Source: an uncultured bacterium (lineage in GTDB: Bacteria > Vulcanimicrobiota > Xenobia > Xenobiales > Xenobiaceae). Taken from it: 64,000 bases of DNA. The stretch covers positions 1 through 64,000 of the forward strand of contig CAKTUZ010000009.1 in NCBI GenBank assembly GCA_934621605.1. The letters run 5' to 3'. Shown one piece after another: positions 34,597 to 42,599 of this stretch (position 1 is the first letter of the stretch; each line of letters begins with the position of its first letter). The notes below the pieces were generated by a model. That model was not told where the DNA came from and ran no database searches. It saw only the letters and a list, made by a program, of their open reading frames with translations. Both the position numbers and the translations under genes were made by a program.

Positions 34597-37098
34597 GTGA
34601 ATAAGTTTCGAGTATACATAGTGACAGCTTTACTGACGGTGTTGGTATCAGTCGCACCGGCTTTTTCGAATGATCCGGCTAAAAACAGCGAAACAGAACC
34701 GCAAAAGCCGATGCTGAGCAAGACCATAGCCGATTCAATGCGCAACGGCCACATTTTACTCAATTTCGAAAATATCGATATTCGCGTTCTCTCTCGAGTT
34801 ATGAGCGAATTGACCGGACGCAATATTATTGTAGATGAAAAAGTTAAAGGCAAACTGACTATTTTATCTTCCCGAGAGGTCAGTATTCCTGAAGCTTGGG
34901 ATATTTTCAAAGCTGCCATCAATCGTTACGGTTTTACCGTAGTCAATCGCGGCGACCATGTACAAATCGTGCCAGACAGTACAGCCAGAAGTATGGGCTC
35001 TTTCATGCCTGCCTTGCAAGCTAATCCTACCGGTGAAGAGTACGTAATGGCCGTTCTTATTATGAGTCAAGGAGATCCGGATAGCGTAGTTACAGCCGTA
35101 AAGCCTTTACTTTCCGATAATGGCGTTTTAAGTGCTTATAAAGACGGCTTAGCCGTATTGGTAGTGGATAAAGCCTCTATTGTCAATCGTATCGGTCAAA
35201 TAGTCAAAAGTTTAGATAGCTTGGAACCCAGCTTAAAGACCGAAGTCGTTTTCCCCAAATATATGGAAGCTGAAAAGGTTGTAACAGCCATTAAGCCGCT
35301 TTACAGTGACAAAGAAAGCAAAAAGATTTTTGGTATTGCTGCCTTCGGACCCTCTAACGGCGTAGTGATCAGCGCTTATCCCAAGGATCTGCGCGATGTG
35401 AAAAAAATCCTGAAGAAGCTGGATATTCCCATGGCCGCACCTACCAAAACGGAGCCGGCCCGCTTTTTCGTTTATCATCTCCAATTTGCTCAAGCTGAAG
35501 ATGTAGCTAAGATTCTTTCCGATATGCTTTCTGAACGCCAGAAAGCCGTTGAGGAGCAGCTCAAAGAGTCTAAAGTACCAGCTACGGAGAATGCAATCAA
35601 CAATACCAGTAAAAACTTCCGCAGTGCTTCCGACGGCATAACCGGCCCTACCGGAGCCAAAGACAAGCCTGCTACCGTAGGTTTTACTTCTTCCAAAGTC
35701 TCAGCCGACAGTGATACCAACTCTCTGGTGCTTTATATTTCCCCCTCCGAATATGATGAACTTAAAGCAGTCATTGCTAAGTTAGATGCCGAACGCAGCC
35801 AAGTGCAAATTTCTGCCATTGTAGCCGAAGTATCACTCAAGAGAGCGGCTGAGCTGGGTATCGGTTGGCAAGCACTTACCTCCGGAGGCGTTATTGGTTC
35901 TTATAAAGGCGGCTTAACTGAAGAAGGATTGCTCAATGTATTGGCCGGAGGCAACTTTGTAGCCGGTGTAGTGGGAGGCAATACCCGCACTATTACAGTT
36001 AGCAATCAAAGCGTAGATGTTCCCGAATTTTTTGCCTACTTGTCAGCTCTCAATTCCAGCAACGATTTCAACTTAATTTCCGCCCCCCGTGTACTCACTC
36101 AAGACAACAAGAAAGCTACCATCAATGTGGGTCAAGTCGTTCCTTTTGCGACAGGAGGCAAGCTTGATGCTTACGGTTCCCCTACTGTTACTTTCGACTA
36201 TCGCGAAGTAGGTATTAAATTGGAAGTAACTCCTCATATGAGCCGTACCGGCAAGATCCGCATGGAAGTTAAACAAGAAATCCAGGAAGTTACCGAGTAT
36301 CTCGACCAGGAAATGGCCGGTGTAAAGTTCAGTGCTCCAGTAGTTTCCAACCGCAGCGTCGATACTACAGTAACTATTCCTGATGGCAAAACTTTGCTAA
36401 TAGGCGGTTTGATTTCTAAACGCACTTCCGATCAGGTTAAGGGCGTACCTATTCTTAAAGATTTGCCTTTGTTGGGTTGGCTTTTCCGCGACAAGAGCAC
36501 CGACGATCAAAAGACCAGTATTTTTATCTCTTTAACTCCGAAGATTGTCGATTTAGACGAGACTACCGACGCTAATGATAGCGCTATTACTCCTTATCTT
36601 GACGGTATAGGTGAAGCAGGCGATCAGAATTACGAAAATCGCGATACCTTACAAACCGTTCCCGAAGTTAAAGCTACCGAAAACAACTTTACCGAGGCCA
36701 AGGTTACTAAAGTTGTCGATAAAAAAGTTATCGAGCCTGCCCAAACTTCATCTGTGGAGAAGCAGGACGGAAACCACAAACAATTAGCCGATACTGACAA
36801 AAACCGCACCAATAAGAAACTGAGTAAAAAGCAAAGTCGTCGTTATGCCAACGTAGCCAAACGCCGCGTCTTTGACAAAATGGATAGTGAGCGCGACGTT
36901 TATAGCAATATTCAAGATCCTTTGCCTAAGCAAGAGCAATTACGCACTGCTAAAGTAGAAATACCTACCGAAGCTACAGAGTCTCTCACTCCGGCTACGG
37001 TAAAAATTACCCCAGCTTCTGGTTCGACCACTGCTCCTTCTGCTCATCAGGAAGAGCAAGTTCTTCCAGCCCCTGTCAGCTTGGAAAGCCGTCAGTAA
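34597..37098 (+). CDS. gspD: Type II secretion system secretin GspD
   Basis: GspD forms the outer-membrane channel. The 833-residue product has a signal peptide (VYIVTALLTVLVSVAPAFSN), an N0 domain (HILLNFENIDIRVLSRVMSE, NIIVDEKVKGKLTI), then N1-N3 repeats. The secretin core contains VPFATGGK, the strand VGIKLEVTPHMS, and the conserved TLLIGGLISKRTSDQVKGVP with LKDLPLLGWLFR. Residues beyond about 650 form a 180-residue Lys/Thr/Pro-rich tail where some secretins carry a pilotin-binding S-domain. I start at GTG 34597, with AGGAG 10 nt upstream and 2 nt after the gspN stop. An upstream frame to 34555 overlaps gspN. Confidence 0.94.
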   Translation: MNKFRVYIVTALLTVLVSVAPAFSNDPAKNSETEPQKPMLSKTIADSMRNGHILLNFENIDIRVLSRVMSELTGRNIIVDEKVKGKLTILSSREVSIPEAWDIFKAAINRYGFTVVNRGDHVQIVPDSTARSMGSFMPALQANPTGEEYVMAVLIMSQGDPDSVVTAVKPLLSDNGVLSAYKDGLAVLVVDKASIVNRIGQIVKSLDSLEPSLKTEVVFPKYMEAEKVVTAIKPLYSDKESKKIFGIAAFGPSNGVVISAYPKDLRDVKKILKKLDIPMAAPTKTEPARFFVYHLQFAQAEDVAKILSDMLSERQKAVEEQLKESKVPATENAINNTSKNFRSASDGITGPTGAKDKPATVGFTSSKVSADSDTNSLVLYISPSEYDELKAVIAKLDAERSQVQISAIVAEVSLKRAAELGIGWQALTSGGVIGSYKGGLTEEGLLNVLAGGNFVAGVVGGNTRTITVSNQSVDVPEFFAYLSALNSSNDFNLISAPRVLTQDNKKATINVGQVVPFATGGKLDAYGSPTVTFDYREVGIKLEVTPHMSRTGKIRMEVKQEIQEVTEYLDQEMAGVKFSAPVVSNRSVDTTVTIPDGKTLLIGGLISKRTSDQVKGVPILKDLPLLGWLFRDKSTDDQKTSIFISLTPKIVDLDETTDANDSAITPYLDGIGEAGDQNYENRDTLQTVPEVKATENNFTEAKVTKVVDKKVIEPAQTSSVEKQDGNHKQLADTDKNRTNKKLSKKQSRRYANVAKRRVFDKMDSERDVYSNIQDPLPKQEQLRTAKVEIPTEATESLTPATVKITPASGSTTAPSAHQEEQVLPAPVSLESRQ

Positions 37099-37156
37099 AC
37101 AGATTTTACCGTAAACATACTCTTTAGCATTTTATTTTTAAGCTAGGAGAAGTTCT

Positions 37157-38599
37157 GTGCCTTCAATTCCTACCGAATTTTATCAGCGCCATCATATTCT
37201 GCCTTTAGAGGAAGAAGAGAGTTTTATTAAGATAGGTATCCGGCGCGATACTCCACGTCAGCTATTCGAAGATATTCGTCTACTGCTACACAAAGACGTG
37301 ATTCCTGTAGTCATGAGTGTGGAAGAGCTGGAAAACGGCTTGCGCCGTATGATGGTCGACGAAGAGAATTTAGGTCAGAGCGACGAAGCTGACGACACTA
37401 AAGACGTAGACGTAAGCCAAGATCTATTGGCCGACGCCGCCGACGCTCCCATTGTGCGCTTACTTAACACTTTGTTCCTCAAAGCGATGGAAACGCGCAC
37501 TTCAGACATCCATATTGAGCCTTATGCCGAGCAAACGGTGGTGCGTATGCGCATAGACGGCGTATTGCACGAAGTACATAAAATGGCTCGTTCCAGCCAC
37601 CCACAATTGGTAGCCCGCGTTAAGGTTATGTCTAACTTAGATTTAGCCGAAACACGCCACCCTCAAGACGGCCGCTTGCACGTCCATTCCGGTGACAGAC
37701 AACTAGATGTACGTGTCTCTATAGTACCTACTCTGCACGGTGAGCGCGTAGTAATGCGTCTTTTGGAAAAGAACTTACGCATGCTCAGTCTGAAGCAATT
37801 AGGCCTCAATGAACATGATCGCCGAGTAGTTACAGATTTGGTCAGTCATCCTTACGGTCTATTTTTAATTACCGGCCCTACCGGCTCAGGTAAAACGACC
37901 ACTCTCTATGCCATTTTAGATATGATCCGCTCTCCGGAGCGCAACATTATCACTATTGAAGATCCCGTAGAGTATCAATTGGCCGGTGTCGGCCAAATTC
38001 AAGTTAATGAAAAGATTGGCATGACCTTTGCCAGCGGCCTACGTTCAGTGTTGCGTCAAGACCCCGATGTTATTATGGTCGGTGAAATCCGCGACCCTGA
38101 AACGGCCGATATTGCTATCCACGCCGCCTTAACCGGCCACTTGGTACTTTCTACTTTGCACACCAACGACGCTCCAACTGCCGCCACCCGCTTGCTCGAT
38201 CTCGGCATACCGCCATACTTGCTTTCCTCTTCTCTTTTAGGAGCGATGGCCCAACGTTTGGTACGCAACTTATGCCCTCATTGCAAGCAACCCTGCGATC
38301 CTGATCCAGACGATCTTTATCGTTTGGGAATTCAAAAATTGCCTGTCGGATCGCAATTTTACAAACCGATCGGCTGCCCGCAATGCCACGGTTCAGGATA
38401 TAAGGGCCGCTTGGGCATCTATGAAATAATGAATGTCGACGAAGACTTGCGCAGTCGAATTGCCCGTTCGGAAGATTCACGCATTTTAGGCAAAGCTGCC
38501 CGCGACAAAGGTATGGCAACCCTTTTAGACGACGCCATTAAAAAAGTGGAGCTAGGCCTCACTACTCCGCAAGAAGCGCTGCGGGCTGCCCGTTTATAA
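37157..38599 (+). CDS. gspE: Type II secretion ATPase GspE
   Basis: GspE powers pseudopilus assembly from the cytosol. The 480-residue protein has Walker A GPTGSGKTTTLYAIL, the Asp box TIEDPVEYQLAGVGQIQVN, Walker B QDPDVIMVGEIRDPETAD and the His box ALTGHLVLSTLHTNDA. A four-Cys zinc site (CPHCKQPC, then CPQCHGSG) is near residues 375-415. Its N-terminal GspL-binding part is short (about 110 residues). The start is GTG, with TAGGAGA upstream. PilB-type ATPases are similar, but the gspL/M/N/D context favours GspE. Confidence 0.93.
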   Translation: MPSIPTEFYQRHHILPLEEEESFIKIGIRRDTPRQLFEDIRLLLHKDVIPVVMSVEELENGLRRMMVDEENLGQSDEADDTKDVDVSQDLLADAADAPIVRLLNTLFLKAMETRTSDIHIEPYAEQTVVRMRIDGVLHEVHKMARSSHPQLVARVKVMSNLDLAETRHPQDGRLHVHSGDRQLDVRVSIVPTLHGERVVMRLLEKNLRMLSLKQLGLNEHDRRVVTDLVSHPYGLFLITGPTGSGKTTTLYAILDMIRSPERNIITIEDPVEYQLAGVGQIQVNEKIGMTFASGLRSVLRQDPDVIMVGEIRDPETADIAIHAALTGHLVLSTLHTNDAPTAATRLLDLGIPPYLLSSSLLGAMAQRLVRNLCPHCKQPCDPDPDDLYRLGIQKLPVGSQFYKPIGCPQCHGSGYKGRLGIYEIMNVDEDLRSRIARSEDSRILGKAARDKGMATLLDDAIKKVELGLTTPQEALRAARL

Positions 38600-38640
38600 T
38601 TTTTTCGGAGCCAAACTCAAGGAGAACATCTTAAAGCGCT

Positions 38641-39810
38641 ATGCCTCTTTATTCTTACGAAGGTACCGACAGTAAAGGCAAACAAGTGAAGGGCCTGGTG
38701 GCGGCAGTTTCCCATGCCGTGGCTCACCAAAAGCTTAAAGAGCGCAAAATTTTCCCCACCAAGGTGGAAGAAGATGGTGGAACCAAGGGCAGTCAAGCCG
38801 GCGACGACGATTTGGCTTACACTGTGTTGCAATTGTCAGCTTTGCTCAAATCCGGCATCCCCATGGACGAAGCTTTAGGTTCACTGGCCGAATCAGCCGA
38901 AAGTGCCAAGCTTCGTAAAGCACTAGCTCGTGTGCAAGTACGCTTGCGCGAAGGAGAAAGTCTGTCCAGCAGCCTGACCGAAGACAGTATTTTTCCACCT
39001 ATGTTGGTGCGTATGGTCAGCGCCGGTGAGGAAGCCGGTCAACCGGGCGTTATTCTAGAGCGTTACGCCAACTTCTTGCAAGATGAAATCGAACATCGCC
39101 GCGCTTTGCAATCGGCTTTGGCTTACCCCGTAGTATTGGTTTCACTTTCAATTATACTTTTAATTGCCCTAGTCATGTTTTTGACTCCCGTCATTCAGGA
39201 AATGTACGAGTCAACAGGCAACGAACTACCAGGCATTACCCAACTTATGATAAATGCCGGTACTTTCTTGCGCAGTTGGGGCTTAGCGGTTTTAGGCGGC
39301 GCCGTTGTCCTGTTCTTTTTAATTTCTCATTCTCTTTCAAGTTTAACCAAAGATAAACTCAAAATGAATTTTCCCGTTTTGGGCCGCATGATAAAAGCCG
39401 GTCTTTTAGCTAGATGGGCCCGCACTTTAGCCCTTTTACAAAGTTCCGGCGTACCTCTAGTGCGCTCCTTGCAAATGAGCCGCGAAGTGGTAGATAATGC
39501 CGCTTTAGATAAAGAGTTGCGCGGCGTAGAGCAAGCAGTTGAGCGCGGCGACGGTCTATCTAATTCTCTGTCTCGCATTCAACTTATACCGCCGTTACTT
39601 CAACAATTTTTGAGAACAGGCGAAAAGACCGGCAACATGGACGAAATGCTCACCTCGGCAGCCAGTTTTTATGAGCGTGAATTGGCTCGTCGCCGCCAAA
39701 CTATGATTCGCTGGCTAGAGCCGTGCCTTATTCTTTTTATGGGCATAGTGGTAGGTATGGTAGTTATTTCCGCTTTGCTTCCGCTCTCCCAATTGTCGGC
39801 TCAGCTATAA
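38641..39810 (+). CDS. gspF: Type II secretion inner-membrane protein GspF
   Basis: GspF is the polytopic platform protein. The 389-residue product starts MPLYSYEGTDSKGKQVKGLV, the typical GspF N-terminus. It has two repeated GspF domains: LSALLKSGIPMDEALGSLAE and LALLQSSGVPLVRSLQMSRE, each followed by a cytosolic helical bundle and membrane helices. The C-terminus (FMGIVVGMVVISALLPLSQL) is standard. It is the last gene of gspL-M-N-D-E-F. The pseudopilin genes gspG-K that often follow are missing here. Confidence 0.94.
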   Translation: MPLYSYEGTDSKGKQVKGLVAAVSHAVAHQKLKERKIFPTKVEEDGGTKGSQAGDDDLAYTVLQLSALLKSGIPMDEALGSLAESAESAKLRKALARVQVRLREGESLSSSLTEDSIFPPMLVRMVSAGEEAGQPGVILERYANFLQDEIEHRRALQSALAYPVVLVSLSIILLIALVMFLTPVIQEMYESTGNELPGITQLMINAGTFLRSWGLAVLGGAVVLFFLISHSLSSLTKDKLKMNFPVLGRMIKAGLLARWARTLALLQSSGVPLVRSLQMSREVVDNAALDKELRGVEQAVERGDGLSNSLSRIQLIPPLLQQFLRTGEKTGNMDEMLTSAASFYERELARRRQTMIRWLEPCLILFMGIVVGMVVISALLPLSQLSAQL

Positions 39811-39855
39811 AACATAATTTCTATCAGCTCTCAGCTTACAATTTATTAAAATGCA

Positions 39856-39889
39856 ACAAGGCTCCTCAGTGCAAACTGAAGAGCCTTGT
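39856..39889. terminator. Bidirectional terminator between gspF and arcC
   Basis: ACAAGGCTC-(CT)-CAGT pairs with ACTG-(AA)-GAGCCTTGT around a GCAA loop, 14 pairs with one mismatch. On the minus strand the stem is followed by TGCATTTTAAT, giving a T-rich tail for arcC. The plus strand (gspF side) has a strong stem but no T run. Confidence 0.75.
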
Positions 39890-39916
39890 GGTCAGTAGCC
39901 ATTGAATAGCTAAATA

Positions 39917-40858
39917 TTAGTCTTTTACAAAACGGGTTCCAGCCAAACCTTTGACAGCTTTACTCAAATTCTCAGGATTGGTAATAATAGCTTCCTTACC
40001 ACCAGCTTCCAAGAATTTAATAGCTGCTTCTACTTTGGGAGCCATGCTGCCCTTAGCAAACTGTCCCTCAGCCATATATTTTCTGGCTTCGGAAATAGTC
40101 ACAGTATCAAGAGCCTGCTGGTTGGGTTTGCCAAAGTTAATATACACTTTGTCTACAGCAGTAGAAATAATAAAAGAGTCCACATCCAAATTGGCAGCTA
40201 AAAGGCCGGAAGCGTAATCTTTATCGATAACTGCCGCTACACCAGAATAACGTCCTTCTCTTTCAACAACGGGCACACCGCCACCACCGACAGCAATCAC
40301 TACCTGACCATCTTTAATCAAAGCGCGAATAGATTCTAATTCAACAATCTTCTGGGGCTTTGGAGAGGCCACAACGCGACGCCAACCGCGACCAGCATCT
40401 TCCATAACATCCCAACCATCAGCTTCGTGACGCTGCTTAGCCTGAGCTTCATCCATGAAGGGGCCAATAGGTTTAGTAGGCTTGTTAAAAGCGGGATCAT
40501 CAGCATTGACAACAACCTGAGTAACTAAAGTAGCGCAACCTTTTTTCATACCGCGCTTTAAAAACTCATTATGCAAAGCCATTTGGAACTGATAACCGAT
40601 AGCTCCTTGAGTATCGGCTACAGCGGAATCGACCGGTACAGTGTGGATAGCTTCGTGAGCGGTTTCACTGCGCAATAGAATAAAGCCAACCTGAGGGCCA
40701 TTACCGTGAGTAAGGACAACATCCCAGCCGTCTTCAATCATATTTACTACATGGGAAACGGTTTCACATACAGCACCATACTGATCGGGTACAGTTTGGT
40801 GCTGTTTGTCTTTAATTAAAGAGTTACCGCCTACGGCTACTACGGCCACACGAGACAT
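39917..40858 (-). CDS. arcC: Carbamate kinase
   Basis: Carbamate kinase makes ATP from carbamoyl phosphate, usually the last step of arginine or purine-derivative fermentation. The 313-residue product matches the family: VVAVGGNSLI at the start, VLTHGNGPQVGFILLRSE, VIAVGGGGVPVVEREGRYSG, then ASGLLAANLDVDSFIISTAVD and FAKGSMAPKVEAAIKFLE. GGAGG lies 9-10 nt before the ATG. No arcA or arcB is adjacent. An inverted repeat at 40884-40902 in its upstream region could be an operator. Confidence 0.96.
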   Translation of the reverse strand: MSRVAVVAVGGNSLIKDKQHQTVPDQYGAVCETVSHVVNMIEDGWDVVLTHGNGPQVGFILLRSETAHEAIHTVPVDSAVADTQGAIGYQFQMALHNEFLKRGMKKGCATLVTQVVVNADDPAFNKPTKPIGPFMDEAQAKQRHEADGWDVMEDAGRGWRRVVASPKPQKIVELESIRALIKDGQVVIAVGGGGVPVVEREGRYSGVAAVIDKDYASGLLAANLDVDSFIISTAVDKVYINFGKPNQQALDTVTISEARKYMAEGQFAKGSMAPKVEAAIKFLEAGGKEAIITNPENLSKAVKGLAGTRFVKD

Positions 40859-40883
40859 ATTAAGAACCTCCGAAAGAATATTG

Positions 40884-40902
40884 AAGCATATTATCTGCTT
40901 CT
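40884..40902. promoter_or_regulatory. Inverted repeat upstream of arcC, possible operator
   Basis: Perfect 6-bp arms GAAGCA and TGCTTC flank a 7-nt spacer, 26-44 nt upstream of the arcC ATG. On the minus strand the spacer region reads GATAATATG, a possible -10. The position suits a repressor site, but the sequence does not match a regulator site I can name. Confidence 0.3.
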
Positions 40903-41000
40903 AAATCGGAAAGCTGCTTTCGAACCTAATCGCCTTCGCGCAAAGCAACTCTTGGCAGCCTTCCTTTAGAAAAAAAAAACTAAATCAGCTAATTTTAAAC

Positions 41001-42272
41001 TTAATCGTCATCGCGACGATCATCTTGCAAACGCTGCGCATAAAGAGGAAACTCTTGACACAGTTCACCCACTTCATGACGTACTTTGGCAGCCAGTTGC
41101 ATATCTTGAGGAGCATTCAAAACTTCCAAAATCCAAATTCCGATACGTTCCATCTGTGCGATACTCATACCGCGAGTAGTCAGAGCTGGAGTTCCTAAAC
41201 GAATACCACTAGTTATAGCAGGCGGATTGGCATCAAACGGAATAGCATTCTTATTTACTGTGATACCGGCATTATGTAGAGCATTTTCAGCCTCACGACC
41301 AGTCAACCCCAAAGGAGTGACGTCAACCAAAATAAGATGAGTATCGGTACCACCTGAAATTAAGCGAGCTCCGCCCTCAGCCAACACTTTGGCCAAAGTC
41401 CTGGCATTATCTACAATGCGACGTTGATATTCTTTAAATGAATCCTGCTGAGCTTCTTTAAAAGCAACGGCTTTACCGGCAATGACATGCTCCAAGGGAC
41501 CACCTTGATAGCCGGGGAAAACATTTTTATCGACAGCTTTGGCCAACTCGGCCTTGCATAAAATCATACCACCACGAGGACCACGCAGAGTTTTGTGAGT
41601 AGTAGTTGTAACTATATCGGCTACCAACACGGGATTTTGATGCAAACCGGCAGCAACCAAACCGGCGAAGTGAGCCATATCTACCATAAGCTTGGCGCCG
41701 ACTTCATCGGCCACAGCTCTAAAAGGAGCGAAATCTATCTCTCTGGGATAGGCACTGGAACCGGCCAAAATAACTTTGGGTTTCGCCTCTAAAGCCAATT
41801 TACGCATGGCTTCATAATCGATAAGCTCAGTTTCTGGATTTAAGCCATACTGAACCACATTAAAGTGGGAACCGCTAAAATTAACTTTATGACCGTGGGT
41901 AAGATGTCCGCCATGAGCCAAAGCCATACCCATAATAGTATCGCCGTGAGAAGCAATTGAATAATAGGCTGCCAGATTGGCCGAAGAGCCTGAATGGGGC
42001 TGTACGTTAGCATGGTCGGCGCCAAAAATAGCACAAGCGCGTTCCCTGGCTAAATTTTCAATAATATCTACATTTTCACAGCCGCCATAATAACGCTTCC
42101 CGGGATAACCTTCGGCATATTTATTGGTTAAAACGCTGCCCTGAGCTTCCAAAACGGCTTCACTGACGAAATTTTCTGAAGCGATCATTTCCAAAGTTTC
42201 AGCCTGACGGCAAGTTTCATTATAAATGGCCTGAGCAACTTCAGGATCAACTGACCAAACGTGCTTTAACAT
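41001..42272 (-). CDS. glyA: Serine hydroxymethyltransferase
   Basis: GlyA interconverts serine and glycine and supplies one-carbon units as methylene-tetrahydrofolate. The 423-residue protein is complete: NKYAEGYPGKRYYGGCENVD near the N-terminus, the PLP lysine in TTTTHKTLRGPRGG, and the C-terminal SGIRLGTPALTTRG. GGAGGG lies 11 nt upstream of the ATG. Its stop is followed by a T10 run (about 40969-40980) after a very short stem, a weak terminator at best. Confidence 0.97.
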   Translation of the reverse strand: MLKHVWSVDPEVAQAIYNETCRQAETLEMIASENFVSEAVLEAQGSVLTNKYAEGYPGKRYYGGCENVDIIENLARERACAIFGADHANVQPHSGSSANLAAYYSIASHGDTIMGMALAHGGHLTHGHKVNFSGSHFNVVQYGLNPETELIDYEAMRKLALEAKPKVILAGSSAYPREIDFAPFRAVADEVGAKLMVDMAHFAGLVAAGLHQNPVLVADIVTTTTHKTLRGPRGGMILCKAELAKAVDKNVFPGYQGGPLEHVIAGKAVAFKEAQQDSFKEYQRRIVDNARTLAKVLAEGGARLISGGTDTHLILVDVTPLGLTGREAENALHNAGITVNKNAIPFDANPPAITSGIRLGTPALTTRGMSIAQMERIGIWILEVLNAPQDMQLAAKVRHEVGELCQEFPLYAQRLQDDRRDDD

Positions 42273-42386
42273 ATCGCGCTCTACCCTCCGATTTTAATGA
42301 AAGGCCAACTTCTTAAGGTGTCCATAAACGATTTCCTGCCTATTTTCGCCCAAACAGTCTGGCAAACCTACTGAGGCTAAATCAAG

Positions 42387-42599
42387 TCAGCCTACTATAT
42401 TTTCTACTTTATAACCGGCCTTTTCCACAGCTTCACGCAGCGTATCTTCGGAGATTTCGCGGCTGAGTTCCACAGCTACAATCTTTTGCTCACGCTCAAT
42501 ACGGCTCACTTTTACGCCTTCAATACTTTCGAGAGCTCTGGTAACGTGCATTTCACATTTTTCGCACATCATTCCATCCACATAAAGAATCTTTGTCAT
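42387..42599 (-). CDS. Possible internal-start CopZ-like copper chaperone (C-terminal HMA of copA)
   Basis: Within copA, in frame, an ATG at 42599 (MTKILYVDGMMCEKC) is preceded by AAGGAGG with an 8-nt spacer (42614-42608), better than the site of copA itself. Translation from here gives a 70-residue single HMA domain, the size of free CopZ (about 69 residues). The start falls exactly at the domain edge. In E. coli a free chaperone arises from copA by frameshifting at the N-terminal end; here internal initiation at the 3' end is the proposal. The Glu/Lys linker could also produce the motif by chance. Confidence 0.5.
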   Translation of the reverse strand: MTKILYVDGMMCEKCEMHVTRALESIEGVKVSRIEREQKIVAVELSREISEDTLREAVEKAGYKVENIVG

